Assembly (NCBI GenBank): GCA_900168235.1
Contig: FUZG01000014.1
Location: 60,350 to 113,576, forward strand
DNA length: 53,227 nt
Direction: 5' to 3'
DNA from: Lachnospiraceae bacterium
Lineage (GTDB): Bacteria; Bacillota; Clostridia; Lachnospirales; Lachnospiraceae
Positions 17,801 to 25,212 of the stretch are shown piece after piece (the first letter of the stretch is position 1; each line of letters begins with the position of its first letter). A program made the position numbers and the translations under genes. Under the pieces are notes generated by a model. It was given only the letters and a program-made list of their open reading frames with translations. It was not told the origin of the DNA and made no database searches.

Positions 17801-19937
17801 TCATATGAAGATGCTCTCCTGACATATCGCCAAGACGATGTTCTTCACCACTGCTATCTCTGTATTCAAGCTCAGCATTTTCGTCGATCAGCGCTGTAAG
17901 CCTGTCTAGAAGTTCATGCATACGCTTTTTCGTTGTATTAAAGTACTTTTTAAAAGGTTCCTTTTTTAAGAGGCCATAGGGGTATTTTTCATTAATCGGA
18001 AGAGCTACCTTTTCAGGATCATAAAGTCCGAACCCCGGAAGTTCCAGTGGATCATCCTTTGAAACATGATCTTCTGAAGTTCCAACTATATCATCAATGA
18101 TGATCCTTTCTTCGTTGTCAGCGCCTTCTATACTGCGTATAGCCTCAAGTATGGTCTCCTTATTCGCGATCTTTTCCTGATTTTCACGAAATATATCCAT
18201 TCCTCCGAGTCTCATCATTTTATCCCCGGATGATACAAGCCTATACACAGAATCATGCAGACCATCAGGCTTCTGCTTCTTAAGTATGTCTATGACGCCT
18301 GTGCGAATATCTCCAAGCTTATATCTCAGAAGTTTTTCTATCTCAACGTACTCATCATCCCTGAGATCAACCTTTTCGATAAGCATGCAAGCTGTACCTC
18401 TCGTTGATGAGCCCCTGTTTGCGAGACAACTTATCAATGTTCTCCGCTGAAATTCTGCTTTCGGATTATCAACACAGATCATAAGCGCCCGGTTCCTGCG
18501 CTCCTCATCATCATTAATATCGTCAAGGTGATCACAGACGTACTCTTTCATCGCGGAATCGCTAAGACCGCCTGCAATATATGCCATTCTTCCGAGTATC
18601 ATGCCTTTTGTGAGCTTCGCTGAGAACCACGGAAAAACAAACGGATCCACCACGATCTTTTTCTTAGGAAGCTTTTCAAATATCCCCTTAAGGATCTCAT
18701 AATGCCGTCTCGCCTGATCTTCACTCGTAAAATACGTGCTGATACTCACTTTATTGTCATAGGCGTAATTCGGCATATAGTAAGGGATATACGCCATTAC
18801 CACATCCTGATCATCCCCGGCTCTTTCAATGACACTGCGTGCCACGCGATTTTTATACACACTCCGGTCAAGGCTATAAAGATAATAGGATGCTGCAAAT
18901 TTCTGCTGTCGTGTGCCGTGAGATGCTATTTTCTCGATCTCAGCACAGACATCTTCTATGTCATAAAATCCTATGCTCCAGAGGCCTATGTTAATATGGA
19001 CAGCATCATCGCTTCGTAAAAAGCTTTCCGCCATTTCTCTATCATGTATTGCAAGGCGGATATCATTCAAAACTTTCTCAATAACTCGTCTCGGGTCCTT
19101 CTCTCCTCCGACTCCGGTCCACGTGGCAACAGCTCTCGCAACCGCAGCAAACCGTATGAGGTTATTATCAATGATGGTATCAAGGATCTTTACAAAGGCT
19201 TTCGCTGTACCGCAGTCCGCATTTTCGCAGATACTCTGCCTGATTCCTTCTGAAAGCCTTGCAGCCAGCAAAAATTTGCACAGAAGCTCATGCATCTCAT
19301 AATCATCGGACTTTACCACAGCGCGTATCATACTGCGTGTCACTGCCACTGTATTATTCTCACTCATGACCGCATCGCGGATAGCACCGATAACACCCTG
19401 ATCTCCGGCATCTATCCTCGCCATGATGATGTCTTCCACATCGACTGTGTTTACTTTCTTTCTCCACCATCCAAAGCTGTTATCGTACTTATAACAAACC
19501 TTGTCCTCAGGCATCCTGTCACGGATAAATCCCTCGACATCAGTTCCCCAAAAGCCAAAATCAGCATAGCTTAAAAGCAGGTGGAAGAAATCCTCCAGAT
19601 AAGGTCCATAATCGGAAGTTCTCACACTTCTCCTGTTGTAGCCGTAGGAATATGTGAACTGATTACGTTTTCTGATTATGTGATAAAAATCTACCCGAAA
19701 TTCTTCCGGTACCATGAGATTTATCACATTTACATATTTCTTAGCCCATTTATCAATGTCTAAAACCTGTACATACTTATATTCTTCATCTATTTCACCA
19801 AGATCTCCTCTTGTCAGAGCTCGTACAATTTTTTGATCCGATAAACTGAGTCGGCGGATAGCGGCATCATTTCTTTTGATCCACTGAGCCCTGTAGTTAT
19901 CAGACATTTCCTCCATTATTTTATGATTTAATCCCAT
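14898..19937 (-). CDS. Giant DUF4132-family protein (1679 residues)
   Basis: A very large cytoplasmic protein without signal or membrane segments. The N-terminal two thirds is alpha-helical and repeat-like (DUF5724/HEAT-like). Around residues 1245-1420, 'EAEAVNIALKNLATNAGY' and 'WTELQKRFFERYND...QPFRQVFRELY' match DUF4132 (PF13569). The last ~125 residues ('HPGGVDPETSHSTIEMR', 'LGSGVIHKVGG') match the conserved end block that accompanies DUF4132, which I recall as DUF7737. GGAG lies upstream of the ATG. The gene follows a small ubiquitin-like protein by 12 nt. No catalytic motif is recognised. E. coli MolR-type relatives have no settled function. Confidence 0.8.
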   Translation of the reverse strand: MGLNHKIMEEMSDNYRAQWIKRNDAAIRRLSLSDQKIVRALTRGDLGEIDEEYKYVQVLDIDKWAKKYVNVINLMVPEEFRVDFYHIIRKRNQFTYSYGYNRRSVRTSDYGPYLEDFFHLLLSYADFGFWGTDVEGFIRDRMPEDKVCYKYDNSFGWWRKKVNTVDVEDIIMARIDAGDQGVIGAIRDAVMSENNTVAVTRSMIRAVVKSDDYEMHELLCKFLLAARLSEGIRQSICENADCGTAKAFVKILDTIIDNNLIRFAAVARAVATWTGVGGEKDPRRVIEKVLNDIRLAIHDREMAESFLRSDDAVHINIGLWSIGFYDIEDVCAEIEKIASHGTRQQKFAASYYLYSLDRSVYKNRVARSVIERAGDDQDVVMAYIPYYMPNYAYDNKVSISTYFTSEDQARRHYEILKGIFEKLPKKKIVVDPFVFPWFSAKLTKGMILGRMAYIAGGLSDSAMKEYVCDHLDDINDDEERRNRALMICVDNPKAEFQRRTLISCLANRGSSTRGTACMLIEKVDLRDDEYVEIEKLLRYKLGDIRTGVIDILKKQKPDGLHDSVYRLVSSGDKMMRLGGMDIFRENQEKIANKETILEAIRSIEGADNEERIIIDDIVGTSEDHVSKDDPLELPGFGLYDPEKVALPINEKYPYGLLKKEPFKKYFNTTKKRMHELLDRLTALIDENAELEYRDSSGEEHRLGDMSGEHLHMISWNDGKSVSDHYPFKDLWKKYYEDNKIDEKEVILLEFYLRGSGYISEDEVTQDDYKKYRKNLEYIIRENELKIGYKPFKYGMWNFDIFISILKDLNDKTDTRIPVDVMKSILQYFVLKVPESELWLQPRKPGSYDHFDKIDIMDDCRIRTLLASARTYYLDDSFKEIAPWLMAYEYRMHYKDHLTKYGRNKEGGKLDIIYYLHAYCEGLIPKQYVHRVILEWTADKDALKELSEFVDGSFSIYTKSRIRRHAGISDDKEIADDLPIVKAGREIYQELTDMILKVELRRGDSPTIFSSRITQIGTVRGISRLMEILNALGDSTLDRNRWSWGVGDSKKEVLSHLLRVSAPAPGETAEEFRRAVKENGIKEKRLFEVAMFAPAWIDLIEGYLGIKGFKSGCYYFMAHMNEWFDEKRMAIIARYTPLTSEELRDGCFDLSWFKDVYEELGEKNFDKIYKSAKYISDGGKHQRARKYADAAIGRVSAEEIETAVDDKRNKDLVMSLGLIPISDKKDMLQRYEFLQKFLKESRQFGAQRRASEAEAVNIALKNLATNAGYADDMRLTLAMETELANVNSRFFDGIEIGEYSVYIEVNSEGKSALIIEKAGKKLKTIPSALKKNEDFLEIKGFKDKLTKQYSRTVKMLERSMEDREVYELGELFVLDQNPVLRSIIGNLVLISTKSGELFLLEDKDSSDRDDTVRIAHPYDMYKAGKWTELQKRFFERYNDGKVKQPFRQVFRELYVKLDEELEKTDSRMFAGYQIQPKKAIACLQGRRWIVDYEDGLEKVDFKDNIIMEIYAAADWFSPADIEEPAIELVSFKDRKNWKSIKIKDVPDIVYSETMRDVDLTVSLAHPGGVDPETSHSTIEMRKVVLGFNLQLFGISNVTFDGTHALISGKKGDYRIHLGSGVIHKVGGHQINIVAVHGSRKSKIFLPYVDEDPKTAEIMTKVLMFAADDKIKDPEILRQLF

Positions 19938-19949
19938 TACAGATTCTCC

Positions 19950-20366
19950 TTACCAAAGTCTTCCTGCCATCATTGTGAGCTTTATAAAAGTGATCTCCGT
20001 GTCCTGACCTATATGCAGGACTTCTGTCAAACTCTCTGCCTTGTGATCACCCACAAATAATACGGTCACGCCATCTTCAAAGCTTTCTACCGCGTTCTTT
20101 TTTGCAGTTTCCGGATCAGGAAGCTTTAGACCGTTATTTGTATCAAAATCCACCCTTCCTGCGGAAGCCCTGTCCTTTATTTCCTGCTCGGTAAGGACTT
20201 TTATGAGCTCTGTCTGCTCTTTTCTCTCTTTATACTCATGAAGCGTATGCTCCACCATAAACTCCAGAAATTCCCGAACAGTGACCCCCTCGGAAAAATC
20301 CCTGTCGATAACTTTTGTCTCTATGATCCTGTTCCCTTTAGTGATGCTCTTTACATTTATCTTCAC
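19950..20366 (-). CDS. Ubiquitin-like (beta-grasp) small protein partner of the DUF4132 protein
   Basis: A 138-residue protein. The start is GTG at 20366 with GGGAG 7 nt upstream. Its first residues, MKINVKSITKGNRI, resemble ubiquitin (MQIFVKTLTGKTI). Its last part, 'VLFVGDHKAESLTEVLHI' then 'GQDTEITFIKLTMMAGRLW', resembles ubiquitin's 'LIFAGKQLEDGRTLSDYNI' then 'QKESTLHLVLRLRGG'. A helix ('TVREFLEFMVEHTLHEYKER') and a ~45-residue insert lie between. There is one glycine three residues from the end instead of a terminal GG. I infer a beta-grasp fold. It is co-transcribed with the giant gene. YukD-like or a simple adaptor fold are alternatives. Confidence 0.6.
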   Translation of the reverse strand: MKINVKSITKGNRIIETKVIDRDFSEGVTVREFLEFMVEHTLHEYKERKEQTELIKVLTEQEIKDRASAGRVDFDTNNGLKLPDPETAKKNAVESFEDGVTVLFVGDHKAESLTEVLHIGQDTEITFIKLTMMAGRLW

Positions 20367-20450
20367 GCACGCTCTCCCTTTTGTACAAATGTTAATACAA
20401 TCATAGCATAATAATTTTAAGGTTTTATTAAGAACGAAATAAACAGCAAA

Positions 20451-20488
20451 AAAGGTGCACTGCGGCTCTTCACCATCAGTGCACCTTT
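20451..20488 (-). terminator. Terminator of the HPr-like gene
   Basis: A 12-bp perfect stem (AAAGGTGCACTG / CAGTGCACCTTT) with a 14-nt loop and a T run on the minus strand, 26 nt beyond the HPr-like stop. It separates this gene from the ubiquitin-like/DUF4132 pair downstream. Confidence 0.9.
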
Positions 20489-20513
20489 ACTATCAAATAT
20501 CAACCTATATATT

Positions 20514-20774
20514 TCAGCCTACGTCGCTCACGATAAACTCTGACAGTCCGTTTACTGCCTCGACTTCATCAACGCCCTCAGCTATGACTTCAACATCCTG
20601 ACCTACGCCTATACGGAGCGTCATCATGCCCATGATGCTCTTGGCATTTACATTCTTTATGCCGCTCCTGATATGGATGACACTGTCATAGTTTCCGGCG
20701 AGCTGAACGATTTCTGATATCACAGAAGTCGGCTCTTTTTCCCAGTTTCCGGTTGTAATTTTTTTACTAGTCAT
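20514..20774 (-). CDS. HPr-like protein lacking the phospho-histidine
   Basis: An 86-residue protein with an HPr-type second half: 'VNAKSIMGMMTLRIGVGQD' and 'VEAVNGLSEFI'. The Ser of the regulatory site (KSIMG) is present. In true HPr a GxHARPA active-site loop precedes the first helix; here that place reads 'TGNWEKEPTSVIS', with no histidine. It therefore cannot act as a PTS phosphocarrier, but could still be bound or phosphorylated at the serine. AAGGTGGG precedes the ATG. It is a single-gene unit. Confidence 0.75.
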   Translation of the reverse strand: MTSKKITTGNWEKEPTSVISEIVQLAGNYDSVIHIRSGIKNVNAKSIMGMMTLRIGVGQDVEVIAEGVDEVEAVNGLSEFIVSDVG

Positions 20775-20961
20775 ACTACACCCACCTTTTAGAATCTAAC
20801 CACCCACTCTTAGCTGCCTGTGAACAACGTTTTATATGCTCATTGCACAAACACAGATACAATTATAAGCATAAATCATCGTCATTTCAATGCGTTCTTT
20901 ATAAATGCGCTATGTGGTATAATACCTAACTGATGCTATCAGAATAGGAAGTGAATCACAT

Positions 20962-21567
20962 ATGAACGAAAGACCCCAGAATGTCCTAAAAGACATGAAT
21001 TTTCAACAGAAAGCCGAATATATCTTCGACTACTACAAGTTCCACATCGGTGCGGCATTTGCCGTGATCTTTATCATCGTATACATCCTGAACGGGATAT
21101 TTACCCATAAAGACACCGTGTTCAGCATTTCCGCCGCAAATCTCTATCTTACCGAAGGTACAGAAAGCTTTTTCACCACAGATTTCCTGAAGGAAAAGGG
21201 AATCGATACCAGGAAAAATAAAGCTGACCTCTACAGTCTCGCCATCACCAGGGATGAATCAGAAAGCGGATTTACCTATGCTTCACACATGAAGCTCATG
21301 ACCATGATCTCTGCCGAAAATCTGGACGTGATCTTTATGGACGACAGTTCCTATGAACTCTTTGCGACAAACGGTTATCTGACTGATCTGAGCTATCTCA
21401 CGGATGACAGCTCCATGTTTTCCGATGGAAAAACTGACCGCTTAGTGATACCTGCGTCACCCTACTTTGAAGAGAACGGCTCCGATAAGGTGTATGTCGG
21501 AATCGCGATAAATTCACCGCACAAGGGACTCGCAGAGGAATTTATAAAGTACATACTAAAATCCTGA
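20962..21567 (+). CDS. Single-pass membrane-anchored extracytoplasmic protein, unknown
   Basis: A 201-residue protein. Residues 1-28 are cytoplasmic and charged, about 29-48 form one membrane segment (HIGAAFAVIFIIVYILNGIF), and the rest is outside. The outer part has a phrase typical of substrate-binding-like folds ('LDVIFMDDSSYELFATNGYL', 'GLAEEFIKYILKS'), but it is too short for a full binding protein. The start ATG follows a purine-rich GGAAGTG. It stands alone between divergent HPr-like and convergent uppP genes. The function is unknown. Confidence 0.65.
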   Translation: MNERPQNVLKDMNFQQKAEYIFDYYKFHIGAAFAVIFIIVYILNGIFTHKDTVFSISAANLYLTEGTESFFTTDFLKEKGIDTRKNKADLYSLAITRDESESGFTYASHMKLMTMISAENLDVIFMDDSSYELFATNGYLTDLSYLTDDSSMFSDGKTDRLVIPASPYFEENGSDKVYVGIAINSPHKGLAEEFIKYILKS

Positions 21568-21579
21568 TAACAAACACAC

Positions 21580-21613
21580 AAAAGGGAGACGGTTCAATAC
21601 CGCCTCCCTTTTC
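21580..21613 (+). terminator. Terminator after the membrane-anchored protein gene
   Basis: The stem AAAAGGGAGACGGT / ACCGCCTCCCTTTT has one A-C mismatch and a short loop (TCAAT), followed by T residues. It starts 13 nt after the stop. Confidence 0.85.
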
Positions 21614-21641
21614 TTATGCTTCTCTAAAATACCTTATTCAG

Positions 21642-22478
21642 TTAGCCCGCAATGGCAAAATACGCAAGAACAACGATTCCAAGTGCGATCCTGTACCATC
21701 CGAAAGGCTTGAAATCATGCTTTCTGATGTAGCTCATGAGGCAACGGATAACAAAGATCGAAACCAGGAACGCTGATACCATTCCGATAGCGAGAATAGC
21801 AAATTCATTTCCTGTAAATCCAAATCCGAACTTCACGATCTTCAGAAGACTCGCGCCGAACATTACAGGGATCGCAAGGAAGAATGTAAACTCAGCCGCA
21901 ACCGTTCTGGAAACACCGAGAAGAAGCGCTCCGATGATAGTAGCTCCGCTTCTTGATGTTCCGGGGAGAAGAGCTGCGATAACCTGCCAGATACCGATGA
22001 TAAGCGCGGTCTTGATAGTTAATTCATCAAGTGAATTGATCCTGCTTTCTTTTCCCTTATTTCGTGTCTCAACTACGATAAAAAGGACACCGAAGAGGAT
22101 AAGCATGACTGCAACAACGTATCCATTGTAAAGGTGCTCATCGATCCAGTCATCAAGGGGCAGACCTACGGCAACAGCCGGAAGGCATGCAATGATGATC
22201 TTTACCCAGAGCATCCATATATCCATGCGGTTGATCTTTTTCTCAGCTATCGCCTTTTTTGAAAAATCAAAAGGAAAGATCTTGTTCCAGTAAAGAACTA
22301 CCACCGCAAGGATCGCGCCGAGCTGTATCACAACAAGGAACATATTCCAGAATTCTGCAGAAACATTCATCTTAACAAATTCATTTAAGAGGATCATGTG
22401 TCCTGTAGAACTTACCGGAAGCCACTCAGTGATACCCTCTACGATACCAAATAAAAGTGCTTTTATAAAATCCAGCAT
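21642..22478 (-). CDS. uppP: Undecaprenyl-diphosphatase UppP (BacA)
   Basis: A 278-residue polytopic membrane protein with the two family motifs 'GITEWLPVSSTGH' near the N-terminus and 'LLPGTSRSGATI' in the second half. It removes a phosphate from undecaprenyl diphosphate to recycle the lipid carrier for peptidoglycan synthesis. It lies 74 nt after proS on the same strand; a GTCGGTA / TACCGAC hairpin without a T run sits in the gap (22514-22540), so read-through from proS is possible. Confidence 0.93.
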   Translation of the reverse strand: MLDFIKALLFGIVEGITEWLPVSSTGHMILLNEFVKMNVSAEFWNMFLVVIQLGAILAVVVLYWNKIFPFDFSKKAIAEKKINRMDIWMLWVKIIIACLPAVAVGLPLDDWIDEHLYNGYVVAVMLILFGVLFIVVETRNKGKESRINSLDELTIKTALIIGIWQVIAALLPGTSRSGATIIGALLLGVSRTVAAEFTFFLAIPVMFGASLLKIVKFGFGFTGNEFAILAIGMVSAFLVSIFVIRCLMSYIRKHDFKPFGWYRIALGIVVLAYFAIAG

Positions 22479-22552
22479 AAATAATCCATTCCTGCCTTAT
22501 ACATATTTACAGTCGGTACTGTAACAAACAATACCGACCGTAGTTTCTATTA

Positions 22553-24295
22553 TTAGATCCTGTCCTTAACCTTAGAATTGATCTGAGCATAGAGATCATC
22601 AACAAGCTTCTTTGTCTCTGTGATGATATCCTCTTTATTAACCTTGAGCTGTACGCTCTTGTCTCTTGTAGAAAGCTCGATCTGACCCTCTGCAAGCGCC
22701 TTCGGTCCAACTGTAACTCTTACAGGAACACCGAGAAGGTCTGCATCTGCAAACATAACACCGGCTCTTACGTCTCTGTCATCATAAATAACATCAAGAC
22801 CAAGCTTCTGAAGCTCTGCATAAACTTCATCAGCAGCAGCCTTGCACTCAGCATTGTCCTGTCTCATGCAGCATACATGAACCTGCCAGGGAGCAACAGT
22901 GATAGGCCAGATAGGTCCCTTTTCATCGTGGCAAGCTTCCATGATGCAGGCAGCGAGACGACCTACGCCGATACCGTAGCATCCCATGATAGGAGTCTTT
23001 GTGTTGCCCTCTTCATCAATGTAAGTCATGCCCATGCTCTCTGTGTATTTTGTACCGAGCTGGAAGATGTTACCTGCCTCGATACCACGGCTGATACGGA
23101 TAGTCTTCTTTCCGCAGCAAGGGCAGATGCCGCCGTCCTGGATCTTGCTCACATCAACGTACTCTACATCGCCTATATCACGCTTGATATTGAGACCTGT
23201 GTAGTGGTAGTCAACCTCATTAGCTCCGCAGCAAAGGTTCTCGATGCCCTCAAGAGACTTATCATAAATAATACGGCACTTTGCCTTCTGATCATAAGGT
23301 CCGCAGAAACCTGCAACGAGACCGGAATCAGCAGTCACTTCACCCGGATGTACAGCTTCTCCAAGGAGATTTGTGAGCTTTGTTTCATTTACTTCGTAAT
23401 CACCGCGGAGGAATACTACGATGTACTCATCTGTAGCATTTACCTGATAGATAACAGCCTTGCAGGACTCTTCTACTCTGCTCTTCAGGAACTTGCAGAC
23501 ATCCTCGATAGTCTTGCAGTCAGGTGTATAAACCTTTTCAAGCTCCTTCATCGGGCTGCATCCGCTGTTATCAACAGTTGTGTCAGCAGCTTCCATATTT
23601 GCGCTGTATCCGCACTCATCGCAGAGAACGATGGAATCCTCACCGGCATCAGCAAGGAGCATGTACTCGTGAGAAACGCTTCCGCCGATCATACCGGAGT
23701 CAGACTTTACGGAAATTACATCAGGAAGACCTGCACGCTCGAAAATCCTGTCGTAAGCATTTGCCATTCTGTCGTAGTACTGCTCAAGATCTTCCTGAGA
23801 AGTATGGAAAGAATATGCATCCTTCATTGTGAACTCACGAACACGGATAAGACCTGCTCTCGGTCTTGCCTCATCACGGTACTTTGTCTGGATCTGGAAG
23901 ATAGAGAACGGATAGTTTGCGTATGTCTTTCCGTAATCTCTTGCAAGATGAACTGCAGCTTCCTCATGAGTCATACCAAGGACCATGGGTGTGTCATTCC
24001 GATCCTTGAAACGGAGAAGCTCCTCACCTACGCTCTGGTATCTGCCTGACTCTTCCCAAAGAGCACCGGGAAGAACTACCGGGAACATAACTTCCTGACA
24101 GTCAACGCCGTCCATCTCCTCACGAAGGATCTTCTCGATATTCTGGGTAACTCTCTTCATCGGATTGTAAAGAGAAAAGATACCGTTTGATACACGCTTT
24201 ACATATCCGCCTCTGAGGCTGAATGTATGGCTGTCGATAACACAATCAGCCGGCTTTTCCTTAAATCTCACACCTACTAATTTACTGAGTTTCAT
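22553..24295 (-). CDS. proS: Prolyl-tRNA synthetase
   Basis: A 580-residue class II synthetase of the bacterial type with an editing insertion. Motif 2 'REFTMKDAYSF', the 'GMTHEEAAVHLARD' region, a cysteine pair 'CPCCGKKT' in the insertion domain and motif 3 'GCYGIGVGRL' are visible. The ATG at 24295 follows AAGGAAGG; an upstream ATG ten codons earlier lacks support. It charges tRNA-Pro. A T-box leader lies directly upstream, so expression should rise when uncharged tRNA-Pro accumulates. Confidence 0.95.
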   Translation of the reverse strand: MKLSKLVGVRFKEKPADCVIDSHTFSLRGGYVKRVSNGIFSLYNPMKRVTQNIEKILREEMDGVDCQEVMFPVVLPGALWEESGRYQSVGEELLRFKDRNDTPMVLGMTHEEAAVHLARDYGKTYANYPFSIFQIQTKYRDEARPRAGLIRVREFTMKDAYSFHTSQEDLEQYYDRMANAYDRIFERAGLPDVISVKSDSGMIGGSVSHEYMLLADAGEDSIVLCDECGYSANMEAADTTVDNSGCSPMKELEKVYTPDCKTIEDVCKFLKSRVEESCKAVIYQVNATDEYIVVFLRGDYEVNETKLTNLLGEAVHPGEVTADSGLVAGFCGPYDQKAKCRIIYDKSLEGIENLCCGANEVDYHYTGLNIKRDIGDVEYVDVSKIQDGGICPCCGKKTIRISRGIEAGNIFQLGTKYTESMGMTYIDEEGNTKTPIMGCYGIGVGRLAACIMEACHDEKGPIWPITVAPWQVHVCCMRQDNAECKAAADEVYAELQKLGLDVIYDDRDVRAGVMFADADLLGVPVRVTVGPKALAEGQIELSTRDKSVQLKVNKEDIITETKKLVDDLYAQINSKVKDRI

Positions 24296-24360
24296 ACTTA
24301 CACCTTCCTTACAACAGTATTCCAAATATCAGCAGCTTACGGACGACATCTTTATAAACA

Positions 24361-24640
24361 AAAAAACGTCCTAAGCATACTTTTCCTGCATACTTAGGAC
24401 GAATAAAAATCCGCGTTACCACCTAAATTCAGACCATTGGTCTGCTCTCTGCGTGGGAATCCCACTTGTCTATGATCACGGTGACCTCCGGCAGAAGTTT
24501 CTGAAATCGATCAGTTTTCCCTCCTGCTGCTCCCAGACGGGTTCGGTATCCGAAAACCAAAGCCTCGCACCAACCGGCTTCTCTCTTAAGGTCTCTAAAA
24601 TACCTACTATTTCTGTTCAACGCATTTAACAAGAATTTTA
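24361..24640 (-). promoter_or_regulatory. T-box riboswitch leader of proS
   Basis: On the minus strand the leader contains the conserved T-box 'GGTGGTAACGCGG' (24411-24423), followed by a strong terminator hairpin at 24367-24401 (CGTCCTAAG..CTTAGGACG) and a run of seven T. Upstream structure includes an AGAGA-type stem I element and 'GGTATCCGAA' (sense strand: GATACCGAACC), where a CCG proline codon could be the specifier. The 5' boundary is approximate. Uncharged tRNA-Pro would pair with the T-box and stop terminator formation. Confidence 0.9.
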
Positions 24641-24673
24641 CCCTCTGAGCATAAAAAGGTCAACCTGGAATTA

Positions 24674-25210
24674 TCACTTAATAAGCACAAATGCAGTTCT
24701 CCGGAAAGCTGAGATTATACGGATCACCGCAGAATACATTAATCCCATGCTGTAAATAATAACTGCGGTATCGGTCTTCTTTAAGAAAATGAGGCACGAA
24801 ACTGCAATGATAAAATTGATCACACCGTGGGACATTTTCATTTTCCACGGTCCCTCAACCGACCTCTTTGCCTCCATCGCCCTCAAAATCTCGACAACAC
24901 CGGAAAAAGCATGGATTCCCGCAAGGTACAGCAGTATATATATCTTTGGTATATCTGTAAATGATCCTGTCACCATGGCGAAATCAATAAAAACTACCCC
25001 TTGGAAAAGGATCATTTTTCCCCCGACCATATGCCTTGCCATGACAAAGTAAAAACATATATCCTTTATTCCCTTTATCAGCAAGCCTATTGACAGTACT
25101 ATTATCACAAAAGAGTATGCTTCATCCGATGGAGCGACAAAAAACACCAGTCCGATCACCAGCATTATAACACCGATGAAAAAATTTCTGATCCTTTGAA
25201 AAATAGTCAT
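24674..25210 (-). CDS. DUF308 / HdeD-like membrane protein
   Basis: A 178-residue protein with about six hydrophobic helices ('FFIGVIMLVIGLVFFV', 'YSFVIIVLSIGLLIKGI' and others) and few charged residues, a pattern typical of DUF308. I chose the ATG at 25210, with GAGGG 7 nt upstream; a GTG two codons earlier is too close to the ribosome site. The start lies 2 nt past the preceding stop (TGA-AT-ATG), so translation is coupled to the DUF6765 gene. The role is unknown. Confidence 0.65.
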   Translation of the reverse strand: MTIFQRIRNFFIGVIMLVIGLVFFVAPSDEAYSFVIIVLSIGLLIKGIKDICFYFVMARHMVGGKMILFQGVVFIDFAMVTGSFTDIPKIYILLYLAGIHAFSGVVEILRAMEAKRSVEGPWKMKMSHGVINFIIAVSCLIFLKKTDTAVIIYSMGLMYSAVIRIISAFRRTAFVLIK

Positions 25211-25212
25211 AT

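Noticed and set aside
22877-24049. 390-codon plus-strand frame
   Set aside because: It lies antisense within proS, has no family features, and shows the codon shadow expected of a GC-rich third-position gene on the other strand.
24429-24632. 67-codon minus-strand frame
   Set aside because: It is part of the proS T-box leader RNA and is not translated in known T-box leaders.
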